Shown: positions 1 to 11,533, counted from the stretch's first letter. The stretch is 64,000 bases of DNA from Pyronema omphalodes (GCA_024516155.1 JAJJXM010000018.1:310001-374000); one strand, 5' to 3'. The notes: generated by a model from the sequence alone, not told the origin. Translations and numbers: made by a program.

Positions 1-132
1 ATCCTCGTGAGGGCCCATCGGAAAGTCACGAATCACGTGACAGGGCTTGTCGGAGCTCCTCTGGGGGTTCCGGCCCGGGATACTCACTGACTATTCATTC
101 TCTCTCGAGTTTGCCATATTCTCCATTGCTTG

Positions 133-500
133 TTGGTTTGTTTGTTTATTCATGACTTGTTTGCAACCCGAGGGTTATGACAAGAGACAGATAAATACAA
201 AGAAACAAAGAAAAGGAAGCGCAAAAGCAAAAACCCCTGTCTCCACCTCTTCCCTTGTCCTCTTCCCGGCGCTGCATTGTTGTGGGGTCTGCCCTCACTC
301 AGACTGATGGGGGTTTGTTGTCCGTACGCATCAAAAATAGTTCCGGGCGACTTGTCTGCGCAGAGGCTACCTCGCCGTGTTCCTTCCTTTCCTCCTCCCT
401 TCCCCTGCCATTTTTAACCATTTTTCCGTCTTTATTTCCTCCACAAAGAAAAACTAGAAAACCAAAGCAAAGTTCAACAGCCGCCGGGCCACTCATGGAC
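133..500 (-). mobile_element. LINE 3'-UTR fragment, minus orientation
   Basis: This segment is the reverse complement of the 3'-terminal part of the LINE copy at about 2130-2500. Both share the block around 465-500 (counterpart 2129-2165) and the purine-rich stretch ending in an AAACAAAC-type tail (here near 133-150). No coding sequence belongs to it. It abuts, head to head, the 5' end of the plus-oriented LINE copy at about 500. Similarity was judged by eye from paired stretches and translated shadows, so the boundaries are approximate. Confidence 0.6.
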
Positions 501-2500
501 AGCCCCACGGCAACGGCGACCCCCCCCCCCCCTGCATTCCCAATAATGAGCACCGAAACCCCCGGTTTTCTCATCGGATTCGGATTCGCAGCACTCTGTT
601 ACGTTATTCTCAGAAGTTTCAGGGAATTCTACGTTGTTTTTGTTGAATTTTGTCGCAAAATCAGAGTTTTCACGAGTTTTGGCTTACCCCACCTCACGGA
701 ATGTCGCCAAAACAACGACAGAACAACGCCCAACGATCGAAACGGTCCGAAAACCCGTACAATGTTCTAGCCGACCTTCCTCATGATGGATCTACTCCTA
801 CTGTTCATGGAAGAGATGGAAAAGGTGATGAAGTTGATGGCAACTTCGCTGGAAAGCCCTTCCAGAGCATGGTCTTGGCAAGATCACCAGTTCCTTCGGC
901 TTCAACACAGCAGCAACAAGCAGCAACTGAACAAAGCCAGTTCAGTAACTACCGTCGCAGTGTTGTATCTGCGATTAATCGGGCAGCCTTGGTTGATGAC
1001 AACTATGCCACCCTTGACCAACTGTTTGCGGACAGCTGCCCCGAAGTCACTGAGGCCAGCTTCCTGGGGATTCAACAGATCCGTCAGGACACACAGCGAC
1101 GCTTCAATACCCTGGATGAATCCATACGCAACAACAACGATGCGATGCGCCACAGATTCGACATCATGATGTCGAAATTCAACATTCTGCTCCACGAAAA
1201 CACAAAGCTGGGCGCAGCGTACAACTCTACACAGGCTGAAACAGCAGCTCTCCAGGCTGTTGTGAACGCTCTGACGAAAAAAATCGACGAACAGCAACAA
1301 GTCATTTCGGCGCCCCCCTCACCGAACCTCACGGCCACTTCCTCAGCGATGGAAGAGATGACTATGCAACTGTCCGTCGTCCAACATGACATTCAGGATG
1401 TCCTGGACGCTGTTCGCAACCCTCCTGGCAAGAGAAAGCGAAGGGGAAGCGACCAGAACACCGAACCCACCTCACCGGCAAACAGAAGACCGGTGAACCA
1501 CAAACCGAGAGCGCCATCACCGATGCGAAGCCTGATGCACTCGAAACATGCGACTACCGCCACCCAGGACGAGCTTGATGCCCTCAAGCCTATGTCACCC
1601 CAACCTCTCCGCGCAATCACGTCGACCGAAGCGACACCGGAACCTCAACCTGACAGTTTCGCTGTTCAGGACACACCTCTACCCGACGCCCCAAGCACTG
1701 CTCCTGCTGAGACCAACGGATGGAAGACTGTGGAGGCGAGGGCTACACAGAGGAAGGACCAGAAAGCGAAGGAGACGATACCTACGGCAGCGACACCCAG
1801 CAAGACCCCTACAACAAAGAATGGTGGAAGGGGAAAGAATACCCACCAACCCAGACAGACAACCACCTCCGCAAAGAAGACTTGGGCAGAAGTCGTCAAG
1901 AGCGGAGGCATCAACGTCCAGATTGTGCTTGGGAGTGGCAATCTTGCACTTACAACACCATCGACAAGAAGGGGGGAGAGGCGAGGCGGGGCAGCGAGAA
2001 GGCTGAGGAAGAAGGAAGGAGACGGGGAGAGAGGGGAGGAGAAGAGGGGCAGGGCGGGCCCGGGTGTCTCAAAGGGCAAAGAGTCAGGAGACACCGGCGG
2101 AGGAGGTGAGAGAGGAGAGGACAGTGGGCGCATGGGTGGCCCGGCGGCTATTCAACTTTGCTTTGGTTTGGTTTAGTTTTGCATTGGGAAGGAGATAAAG
2201 GCGGGGAAATGGTTGAACATGGCAGGGGAAGGGAGGGGGAACGGGAGGAACCCGGCGAGGTGGCCTCTGTGCAAGCAGGGCACTGGAACAAGAGACACGA
2301 TATGGACAACACACCCCAGTAGTAACAGTGGGGACAGACCCCACAACAATGCAGCGCAGGGAGGAGGAAAGGGGCAGAGATGGAGACAGGGGTTTTTGCT
2401 TTTGCGTTTCCTTTTCTTTCTTTCTTTGTCTTTATCTGTCTCTTGTGATAACCTTCGGGTTGCAGACAAGTAATGAATAAACAAACAATCAAACAAACGG
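501..2500 (+). mobile_element. Internally deleted LINE: 5' region, ORF1, 3' UTR
   Basis: This plus-oriented non-LTR element copy has a 5' region with a C-homopolymer near 522-533, an intact ORF1, and then directly (near 2130) a 3' UTR ending in an A-rich tail of aataaacaaac type near 2473-2500. No reverse transcriptase ORF lies between, so ORF2 is missing. The 3' part is alignable with the 3' segments at about 5345-5612 and 5790-6043, for instance a shared GGTGGCCT block followed by CAGGG and CTGGAAC. LINE assignment rests on the linked ORF2 remnant further right and on the repeat structure. Confidence 0.6.
701..2176 (+). CDS. LINE ORF1 (gag-like) protein
   Basis: Open frame of 491 codons from the first ATG at 701; the frame is open further upstream but has no earlier ATG. 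The product is basic and rich in Pro, Thr and Gln. A coiled-coil-like stretch lies around residues 165-200 (positions about 1200-1300), with Pro/Ser/Lys-rich low-complexity sequence after it and a very Arg/Gly/Glu-rich end. I see no CCHC zinc knuckle. In LINEs ORF1 proteins bind the element RNA; that role is inferred from position, not from a recognised domain. The last residues are read through the junction into the 3' UTR, so the natural C-terminus is probably shorter. A second, broken copy lies inverted at 2489-3940. Confidence 0.5.
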   Translation: MSPKQRQNNAQRSKRSENPYNVLADLPHDGSTPTVHGRDGKGDEVDGNFAGKPFQSMVLARSPVPSASTQQQQAATEQSQFSNYRRSVVSAINRAALVDDNYATLDQLFADSCPEVTEASFLGIQQIRQDTQRRFNTLDESIRNNNDAMRHRFDIMMSKFNILLHENTKLGAAYNSTQAETAALQAVVNALTKKIDEQQQVISAPPSPNLTATSSAMEEMTMQLSVVQHDIQDVLDAVRNPPGKRKRRGSDQNTEPTSPANRRPVNHKPRAPSPMRSLMHSKHATTATQDELDALKPMSPQPLRAITSTEATPEPQPDSFAVQDTPLPDAPSTAPAETNGWKTVEARATQRKDQKAKETIPTAATPSKTPTTKNGGRGKNTHQPRQTTTSAKKTWAEVVKSGGINVQIVLGSGNLALTTPSTRRGERRGGAARRLRKKEGDGERGEEKRGRAGPGVSKGKESGDTGGGGERGEDSGRMGGPAAIQLCFGLV

Positions 2501-3940
2501 GTCACCCATGACCCCACTCTCCTCTCCTCTCTCAAGTCCTCCGCTGGTGTCTCCTGACTGTTTGCCCTTTGAGACACCCGGGCCCGCCCTGCCCCTCTTC
2601 GCCTCCCCTCTCTCCCCTTCTCCTTCCTTCTTCCTCAGCCTCCTCGCTGCCCTGCCTTGCCTCTGCCCCCTTCTTGTCGGTGGTGTTGTAAGTCCAAGAT
2701 TGCCATTCCCAAGCACAATCTGGACGTTGATGCCTCCGCTCTTGACGACTTCTGCCCAAGTCTTCTTTGCGGAGGGGGTTGTCTGTCTGGGTTGGTGGGT
2801 ATTCTTTCCCCTTCCACCATTCTTTGTTGTAGGGGTCTTGCTGGGTGTCGCTGCCGTAGGTGTCTTCTCCTTCGCTTTCTGCTTCTTTCTCCGTGTAGCC
2901 TTCGCCTCCACAGTCTTCCATCCGTTGGTCTCGGCAGGGGCAGTGCGTGGGGCATCGGGTAGAGGTGTGTCCTGAGCAGGTGAACTGTCAGGGTGAGATT
3001 CCGGTGTCGCTTCGGTCGAAGTGATTGCAAGGAGAGGTAGGGGGGACATGGTCTTGAGGGCATCAAGCTTGTCCTGGGCGGCGGTAGTCGCATGTTTCGA
3101 GTGCATCAGGCTTCATACCGGTGATGCAGCTCTCGGTTTTTGGTTCACTGGTATTCTGTTCATCGGTGAGGTGGGTTCGGTGTTCTGGTCGCTTCCCGTT
3201 CGCTTTCTCTTGCCAGGAGGGTTGCGAACAGCGTCCAGGACATCCTGAATATCATGTTGGACGACGGACAGTTGCATAGTCATCTCTTCCATCGCTGAGG
3301 AAGAGGCCGTGAGGTTCGGTGTCAGGGGCGCCGAAATGACTTGTTGCTGTTCGTGGATTTTCTTCGTCAGGGCATCCACTGCGGCCTTGAGAGCTGCTGT
3401 TTCTGCCTGTGTAGAGTCGTATGCTGCGCGCAGCCTCTCATGTTCGCGGAGCAGATTGTTGAATTTGGTCATCGTGACGTCGAATCTGCAGTGTATTGCA
3501 TCGCTGTTGTTGCGTATGGATTCATCGAGGGTATTGAAGCGTCGCTGTGTGTCCTGATGGATCTGTTGTATCCCCAGGAAGCTGGCTCCAGTAACTTCGG
3601 CGTAGCTCTCTACAAACAGGTGGTCTAGGGTGGCATAGTTGTCATCAACCAAGCCTGCCTGATTAATCGCAGATACCACATTGCGACGGTAGTTACTGAA
3701 CTGGCTTTGTTCAGTTGTCGCCTCCTGCTGCTGCGTTGAAGCGGAAGGAACTGGTGATCCTGCCAAGACCACGCTCTGGAAGGGCTTTCCAGCGAAGTTT
3801 CCATCAACTTCATCAACTTTTCCATCTCTTCCATCAAAAGTAGGATTAGATCCATCATGGGAAAGGTCGGCTAGAACATTGTACGCGTTTTCGGACCGTT
3901 TCGATCGTTGGGCATTGTTCTGTCGTTGTTTTGGCGACAT
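2489..3940 (-). pseudogene. LINE ORF1 copy with one nonsense codon
   Basis: Minus-strand ORF1 from the ATG at 3940. It matches the left copy throughout, with many substitutions. The frame is interrupted once, by a TGA at 3113-3115 where the left copy has CGA. After the TGA the same frame continues open to about 2489, where it runs into the neighbouring element's tail. A single C-to-T change at a CpG therefore separates it from a full-length frame. Confidence 0.6.
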
Positions 3941-4135
3941 TTCGTGAGGTGGGGTAAGCCAAAACTCGAGAAAACTCTGATTTTGCGGCAAAAGTCGACA
4001 AAAACAACGTAGAATTCCCTGAAAAGTCAGAGAATAACGTAACAGAGTGCTGAGAATCCGAATCCGATGAGAAAATCGGGGGTTTCGGTGCGCGTTGTTG
4101 AGAATGCAGGGGGGGGGGGGGGGTCGCCGTGGCCG
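2506..4135 (-). mobile_element. Inverted LINE 5' half (ORF1 copy)
   Basis: Reverse-complement copy of the 5' region plus ORF1 of the element at 501-2130, about 1.6 kb. It includes the homopolymer run (here G at about 4111-4124). It begins at the ORF1 end, right next to the tail of the preceding element, and ends at the 5' end of the element. Plus-oriented ORF2 C-terminal sequence follows immediately. This order (inverted 5' half, then 3' half in normal orientation) is what twin-primed LINE insertion produces. Confidence 0.6.
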
Positions 4136-4725
4136 TGTGGTGTGTGTAAACGCTGCCCCGGGTCTCCCTGTGCTGGATTCGGAGACAGGTTCGCGAACAA
4201 TATACGGCAGATTGGACAGACTGGTATACCTCTGGGAAAGAACCTATGCCCTATGACGCTCCTCATCGCCGCCACTTCGACTAAGTCTACACAACGCTGC
4301 CACACAAAATCACCACAGCGATACTAGGACTTCGCACGGGTCATGGGTACTTACTCGACTGTCTCGCGCACCCCCCCCACCGATCGCTACCCTGCCCGCT
4401 CCTGCCCCTGCCCGCTCCACCCCCCTCAAACCCTGAAACATCTCCTTCTCGAATGCCCACTCTTCACCTCTGAACGGACTGAACTATGATGCACGCTCAA
4501 GATCGCCCTAACACACCAACTCACACTACCCACCATCCTCTATACCACCGTCAGAACCAAAGCCCTGGCTACCATGATTCAGAGACCAAAGTGGCGACCG
4601 CAGAATGGGCCCAGACGAAGCGAAGTCCCCTCCCCACTGAGGAGGACATACCTGTCACACTGATCGCAGGCTGGGAGATGCTGCTGGACCTAACGGAGAA
4701 TCACGCCGACATCCCAGATAATTGA
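4136..4725 (+). pseudogene. LINE ORF2 C-terminal remnant (post-RT region)
   Basis: Translating near 4195-4400 gives a stretch typical of the end of fungal LINE ORF2 proteins: a G-L-R-T-G-H-G motif at about 4328-4348, then, after a frame change, a C-x-C followed by H-L-L-L-E-C-P at about 4438-4458. There is an in-frame TAA at about 4279 and a frame change in the C-rich stretch at about 4370-4410, so the fragment is dead. The reverse transcriptase and endonuclease domains are absent from the window. Confidence 0.6.
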
Positions 4726-4824
4726 GGGTGTGTTTAGTTCGACTGCAATCAAAGTTTTTTAGCCTATTTTCACAGGTAAAAAGGGCTTGAAACCTTGTTT
4801 TCGGTTCGAACCAAGCGCACCACT

Positions 4825-4856
<32 letters not shown>

Positions 4857-5612
4857 AGAATAAAAAGAAAAATAAAAATAACGTAGGAGAGGGATGGAGA
4901 TGGAGGAGCGGGACGAGAAGAGGACAAGAGGCATGGACGGCGGATGCGGGAGACAAGAAGGGAAATGGAAGACGCAAGAGAGACGAAATGAGGAACGGGG
5001 TTGGGGGGGAGGAGTGTCTTTTCCTGTGTTCCTTTTGTTTCTTTTGGGACGAGAGGTTGAAGGGTGGGAAGATAGAGGGGCTGGATGGGGGAGTAGAGAC
5101 AGAGAGATGACAAGGCCAGATGCGGGCGGGTGAGAGCGGGCGATGCGAGGAGGGATTGGCGGTGCGATGATGGATGGACGATGGGGAGAGATAGGAGAGG
5201 AAGGAGAGGAGAGGTGCGGGCGGGCTGGGGAGTTGAAGCAGATCTGGGAGCGAGGAGAGGAGAGGGGGCATAGGCCCGGAGGTGTTACGTTTTCTTTTTT
5301 TTTTGGTCTGTTTTGCGTTTGTAGGAAATATAGGTGGACAGATTCTTGAATATGGGGGGGAAGGGTGGAGGAAATGGGGAAACGACCCCGCAAGGTGGCC
5401 TGCGAGCATACAGGGTTCCTGGAACTGACGACGCGAGATGGACGAAGATTACAATTGGATGGGAGACTACACTCCCTCACACTTTTACCAGCTCTGGGGC
5501 TTACCCAGTAGGAACCTGGAGTACCACCCACGTTCCTAACATTGTACTTAAATCTGTAGATGCCGCCATAACCTTATGGTTGGATGGGTGTACGAATAAA
5601 GGAATAAATCAA
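4136..5612 (+). mobile_element. LINE 3' half: ORF2 end and 3' UTR
   Basis: Follows directly on the inverted ORF1 segment. It holds the ORF2 C-terminal remnant, an A-homopolymer of about 25 nt (4825-4849), a strongly purine-rich top strand (about 4880-5270), and a terminal block (about 5345-5612) ending in a gaataaaggaataaatca tail. The terminal block recurs at 5790-6043, and a diverged version is the 3' end of the element at 2130-2500. Long minus-strand open frames here (4759-5531) are Pro/Ser-rich shadows of the purine bias. Confidence 0.5.
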
Positions 5613-6043
5613 GAAGTGGAAAGGAGGCAGGGATGGAGCAGGTAGTTGAATGGGGAGAGGAAAGAGGTTGCAGAGGGGGGTGGGGGCCGTGACCGAGTGA
5701 AGAGTCTTTTCTTGCATTTTTGTTACATTTGTTTTATGATTTGCAGAGCATCATAAAGGCAGAAAAGGCACGAGGAATGGGAGGGGAATGCTGAAGAATG
5801 GAGGGGAATGGCATGGGGTGGTGGCCCCTGAGCGAAAGGGGCTCCTAGACTAGACGACATGTGATGGATCGAAACCTACCAGGATGAGAGACTGCACTCT
5901 TAGAAACTTCTGACAGCTTTGGGGCTTGCCCAGTGGGGACATGGCATCACACACAGGTGCTTAACATTGTACTTGAATTGTAGAGTCCACTGTAACCACT
6001 AAGGTTGCATTGGTGTATGAGTAAATAAATAAAGAAATAAATC
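5613..6043 (+). mobile_element. Second LINE/SINE 3' end in tandem
   Basis: Another copy of the same 3'-terminal block, directly after the first. Shared landmarks are a ggat(g)ggagac-type box (5455-5466 and 5882-5891), the phrase tggggcttgcccagt (5494-5508 variant and 5929-5943), a taacattgtactt stretch, and a final (ta)aataaataaagaaataaat tail at about 6020-6043. No coding sequence is seen, so it is either a severely 5'-truncated LINE or a SINE sharing the LINE tail. Confidence 0.5.
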
Positions 6044-9000
6044 AATCACCCCGACGTGGGCGCTAGGGCCTTAGGCGCACTTCCAACGGAGCGCTAGGAC
6101 AAAACACAAGGACAAGACCTGTGAAAGGGATAACTTGGAAATGTGGCGAGGCAAGAAAGCTTGATCCAAGGAAAAGCCACAACATGTTCAATAGAGAATC
6201 CATTGAGGCGTGAAGAGGAACTTCTTGAGTACAGGGATTCTGAAACTGAAACCCTTGGCCCTTTCGCCATGCCATCGGCTACTGGCCCATCTGCCAACAT
6301 GCTCTTCGGCATACGCTGCCTGACATTATCACTGTTCTGTATCTCCATCCCTCTTACCAAGCAACCTTGCCAGTACAATGGACAACACAACGACATGGCA
6401 GATAGGACAACCACAAAGCAAAAGCAACAAAGCAACAATGGACATCACGCTAACCCATAACCCCATCCGTAATGCTCTCCACTCGATGCTCAACCACTGC
6501 GCCGATACAGCTATGCATGTTCATTCCATCTCAAACATACTGGTGATCTTGAAATGACGCTGTGAACATCTTGTGCGACTTCCGCATAGGAAATCCCAGG
6601 CCAATCAACGGTGTTTTCCCTAGTGTTTTCGCGTCATGTTGACACAATATCTCAAAAATAAATTTTCACCGATCCTTAGAGCGAGTGCTATCGCATGATC
6701 GCCGGTATAGTTGACGATAGAACCAATGTTTCAAAAGTGTCCTTCACGCGAGGTGTAAGAATCGACGGTATTGGTTCACCCATTCTGGCACTTACAGAGC
6801 TGATCCCGGTGTGGTGCTGTTGCGGAAATCTTTATCGTTGAGCGTGGATTGCCACTGTCAAGATAGTACCGCCTTTGTGCTTGCCCGATATGTTAGCAGG
6901 CAACCACGGTAGATTGGAAAACTGCTGGCGCTTTATGTATATATATATTTTCAACGTCATTTTCTGCATAAAAAACAGACCTGCAATTGGATCACTGGAG
7001 GCTTTGCCTATGGCCGGCCCTTGGCTGTTTTTTCAAAATCATCATGTCAAATCATCAGGGTCAAATAGGAAGTGATAGTCTGATCATTATATGGTCGGTT
7101 CGGTCAAAGTCGTTAATCAGTGATCAACAAGTAAATCGAGCACATGTGGACATCCTGCCCTATTTCTGCCCAAGAGGCTGCGATTTTCACCAGAATCATG
7201 AACCGGAATTGCACAATGAAGAAAATGGCGCATATATTTGGACCCCCAGTTAAATACAAGTATTTGCGATCCACTTCTCCCATAGTTAAAGGTCGAGGTA
7301 AAACTGCGGGATTCTTCGGCTTAACTTGATTCATAACCCGGGGAACATCATCAATCTGACAGAATAGTGTTTACCGTTCATACTGTGTAGTTAAGACGCT
7401 GGATTTGTCATCTCGGCGAAGCTGCAAGCTTCGAATATTTTCGACTGTTATCGATGATGGTGATTTTTCTCATAGAACGGATAAGCCAAGGCATGCAAGG
7501 ACTTAGCATTATGTTTTTTCCACCACTCACGACAGACGAACCAATACCACTTCCTCCCGGCACTCAGTCACGGGTAACAAACTCCAAGTCAACGCCTCCT
7601 CCACTATTCTGATCTTCCCATCAGTTGCTTTCACCCTGGAAATTTCGCTCTTAGTTGCTGAGATCTCTCCCATCGCCTTCCTGCCTTCAGAACCTCGACA
7701 TAACCCTCACCTCTCCAAACCGCAAAATGAAAACCTTTCTCCACATCAGCCTAATCGAACCATGCATATTCACCTTACAACCTATTGGACTTCGAGATGT
7801 ACCTCAGTCACCATCATTTGACAGCGACACTATTGAGGCAGATTCTTCGTCTTCCTTTCGTTTATATTCTACTTACTCCCCTATCCTTCACTATTGGCGG
7901 ATTTACTTTTCCTCGTTTGTTTTTCCTTGTGGCTCAAAGACAAATTCATGACATTCTCCTGAAGAAAATTCTGAATTTGGGGGGATCTCGTTGAAGGATA
8001 TCGACGACTGCAATAGATTCCTCATGCGTTCACAGATCTTTCCCCTGCGTTCTTTTACAGTAGTTTTTCTTGGCAAGATTTATCTACAAAATACTGTTAT
8101 TGGATTATGCTGCTACCTGTTTCGTCCCGGTGGTTCCATGTTGCATGGATGCTGTCGATGTTTTGTTATCTGGATTGAGGTGATCTCTAGACGGACATTA
8201 TTGTTCCAAATTCCAATCAACCTAGTGAGCTTTCTACAACCATTCTCTCATTTGTCACAAACTAGCATAATATACAGAGAGTAAGGGTTGTACATAGCGC
8301 CGAACGATTGTGCAGAACTAGATCGTCCATCCTATTCCGCTACTCTCACAATACGAATTTCACCCTCACGCAAGACCGACGTAAGCTCTTCGTAACATGT
8401 ATTTTAGAAGATAGAGTTTACTAACGGTTGACGAAAACGAACCTTTCCGGCATATAGTTCATTAACAGCTTGGCCACTTCGACCTTTCGTACGTTCCCTT
8501 CAACGGTAGCTGTATGACATTTCAGAAAGGTACTCATTTTATTAGGCCATGTAGTATTATCTTCGAACTTCCAGCGTAAGCCGGTTGGCTTTTTCCTCGT
8601 TATGTTCGAACCATTTTAATCTACTTCCGTATTTTGCTGCTTGAAATACATATAACTAGCCCCTCTCTTCCTCCTAGGAGACATGTCTCAACCGTGACGT
8701 GGAGATGATACACAGCATGAGGGTAAAGGATTTTTGTTGCCGCATAGCGGTCTATTCTTTGAGACAGATAACGTGGATGACCGGAGTTTGGAAGAGGGGA
8801 AAGTTGACTGAGGAGGCGAAGAAAGTTGATTGGAGGGTTTGGGAACGCCCTACTCCGATCATCTTCATGCTCCTGGCTATATCCAATTGGGGATATTGAA
8901 GTCTTTTTCTCCGCTTAGAAAATGATAAATGTTGAGGTAAATGAGTGCCCATTTCCGTTGGAAATGGAAATTTTGCCCCGCGCCATGGTTTCCTGGTATC

Positions 9001-9595
9001 CTGTTGGTTCGCTAAATGCCTTGGCGATTATTATTATTTTCCTTTTCTTCGGATCTGTAGTCTCTCCATTTACGTGTAACTTAATTGAGTATCTTGATGT
9101 TTGCCGATATGAATCTCTAGTTATTAAAACTGCAGCAACATGCAAAGGACTAAGGCGGTAGAATACGCAGTTCTTGTTGTCGTTCCAGATTCCCCTTGGT
9201 TGAAAAGATGACAAGATATAGAGTGCAACAGACGGCTCGAAGGGATGTAAAGAATGCCCAATGAGAAATAGCAGAGGGGTAGAGATGGGTGGCCTGCTGG
9301 AATACGTGAATACCCTCATCCATAATTTGCGTTCTTATAAAATATATTCCACTAACCAAGTCCATTTAGTTGTGAAGCCAAATACTAGCGACCCATATGA
9401 ACAAATATAATACCGCAGATTTGGATTTGGGTGCGTTACACTGTGTATGCCCGAGAAAGCATGTATGTTCCAAATCACTCGTGCTTCGAGTGATACGCTA
9501 GCCAAAAATTAGGTGAAACGCGCTATACGTTCGCCGCATACTTTACGCGTGGTGGGGTCCGCCGGCGTCACTCTGCGACGTCCAACACTCTCGCG
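6044..9595. other. Gene-poor stretch
   Basis: I recognise no gene. The ORFs are short, mutually contradictory and without domain signs. The part 6060-6460 has coding-like composition on the plus strand but no recognised motif, and may be more decayed transposon sequence. The 3' end carries the promoter of the neurochondrin-family gene. Confidence 0.4.
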
Positions 9596-11533
9596 ATGCA
9601 ACAATCATCATCAAACAACGACGCAGGCTCGAGTAGCGCGGCAAACAAAGAACAGCCGATAAAGGAAGATATTACATCACAATGTCTGTCTTTACTTTCT
9701 CGTAAAGATGATACCTCGCGATTAGTTGGATTGGCTGCGCTGCACTCCATTATTAATCGAGTGTCGAATCCTGCAGAAATTCTCGACCAATGCACCAAGG
9801 TCTTGAGTCCAAACTTTCTGGACCGCTTACTAGGAACAGGTACGTGATGAAAAATGAACCCTCTGGATATCGTGAAGTTTAATAATACGTACAGGTGCCA
9901 GCTCTACACAGTCGGTAACTCAAGCCAAGGATATGGTTGAGCTCGCCATAAATATTCTAAATGTCTTCGCATTAACTCTGCCAAACGCAAACGAAAATCA
10001 ATTTCTGGTGAACAGAGCACCAAAGCTCATTGAAGTTATTCCATCCTGGTTTGTCTCTTGTACTCTTTCCACCGCCCTACTCAAAATCTGATATAATCCA
10101 GCTCGGACCTCACGATCGCAACTATCCTCCAAATCCTCCTCATCTGCTCCACCGGGATCGCAGGAGCAAAAAAAATTCTGGAAGCCGAAAAACTCACCAC
10201 CCTTGTCGATCTCTGTGCCACAAATGACAACGCCGGCCAAATACTCCAGCATGCACTCCACCGCTTCACCGATGACCGCATCCAGAGCAAAGAATACCTT
10301 CAACGCCTTCTTCCGATGATCTGTGTCAAACTCGAACGCTGCCCTCGCGCCGAAAAAGCCTCCATTCTTTCCCTCCTCGGAGATCTCCTCATTCGCACCC
10401 CTACCGAATATCTGCCCGCCGACCAATCTTGGGCTTCATCGGTCTACAACGCCTTATCTCCCCTCATCTTCGCAGCTCCGAACAGCACTGAGCGCCGCCA
10501 CATAACGATTGTTATAGCGGCCCTTCTGAACGCCTACCCGCCTTCACTACTCTTCTCACCCCCTTTCCCTGCCCGGACAGTCCAGCTCCTCCTTCAACTA
10601 ACCACCATCGACCTCCGCGCTTCCTTTCCCTCTTTATCAGAACAACTTGCATCACCCAATTACCCCGTCACATCCCAGCGTCTGGCCGCATCCTTCGATA
10701 TCATTTCCTCCTTCATCACCTTTTTAATCAGCTCTGAAGACTTTTCTGCCATCTCTCTGGAGCCCGAGTCCTTACTAAAGCTTCGCAACGACATTGGGGA
10801 AACCTTTGGTCTTACCACAGAGTTCCTACGAGACCGCTGGGATGCAGTTTACACAGGTTCATCAGGCTTGGAACCTGAAGCGGATCCCGATGCCCCAAAG
10901 AGTTTAACTTGGGATGCACCCTCTATGACAGGGCCTGAGAAGGACCCGCTAGTTATGGCGGCCATGAGGGCATTGGGGATCTGGTTAAAGGAAGATGAGG
11001 GCCTGCGAAAGGAATGCGGTGGTTTGGTGGATGTGTTTCTAGGACTATGGACAAAAGGGAAGGATGCGGGTGTGGATTATCGCCCTTGGATACTGGCTGC
11101 GTTTTCCGGGGTATTGGAGGAGAAACATGGGAGGGAGATGTTTAAGGAAAACAAAGGGTGGAAGGTTTTATGGGATGATTTGAAGGAGGGAGTAAAGATG
11201 CAGGGAGAGGAGGCGAGACAGATTGTGTTAGAGGAGGCTGGAGTTTTGGAGCGCTATGCGGTGCAGGAAAAGGTGGTGGATGAGAGCTGGGCTAGGGAGG
11301 CGGTCAAGATTGCGGAAAAGTCAATGGATGTGGAGACGGTGGTGATGGTAGCGACACTGGCGGTTGGATTGGTGGTGTGTGTGAGGGAGACCAGTAAGAA
11401 TGCGTTGAGGGAGGAGACGGTGGGGTTGATGTGTAGGCTGAAGCAGATTGAGGAGATGCTGAGTAGGACGGCGAAGGAGGACGATGTCATCTTGGAGTTT
11501 ACCAGGGATGCACTTCTTGGTTTGAGCATGTGA
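9596..11533 (+). CDS. Neurochondrin-family (DUF1941) protein
   Basis: Three exons: 9596-9839, 9895-10048 and 10102-11533, with introns of 55 and 53 nt and GT-AG ends; phases fit and give 609 aa. The protein is helical and Leu-rich throughout, as in the armadillo/HEAT-like neurochondrin family. It starts with a C-L-S-L-L...L-V-G-L-A-A-L-H-S-I-I repeat and an F-L-D-R-L-L-G-T-G segment near residue 80. There is no signal peptide or membrane segment. Animal neurochondrin is a cytosolic neuronal protein; the fungal members are poorly characterised, so no specific role is assigned. It stands alone, with tRNA-iMet 306 bp downstream. The family assignment is from remembered motif style and length, without a profile search. 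Confidence 0.7.

Noticed and set aside
5440..5480. 5S rRNA gene
   Set aside because: Only a short C-box-like stretch resembles 5S; the rest of the molecule and its folding are absent, and the sequence is part of a repeat.
4759..5531. Long overlapping minus-strand ORFs, Pro/Ser-rich (216 and 253 codons)
   Set aside because: They are produced by the purine-rich strand of a LINE 3' region, overlap each other in two frames and lack any domain.
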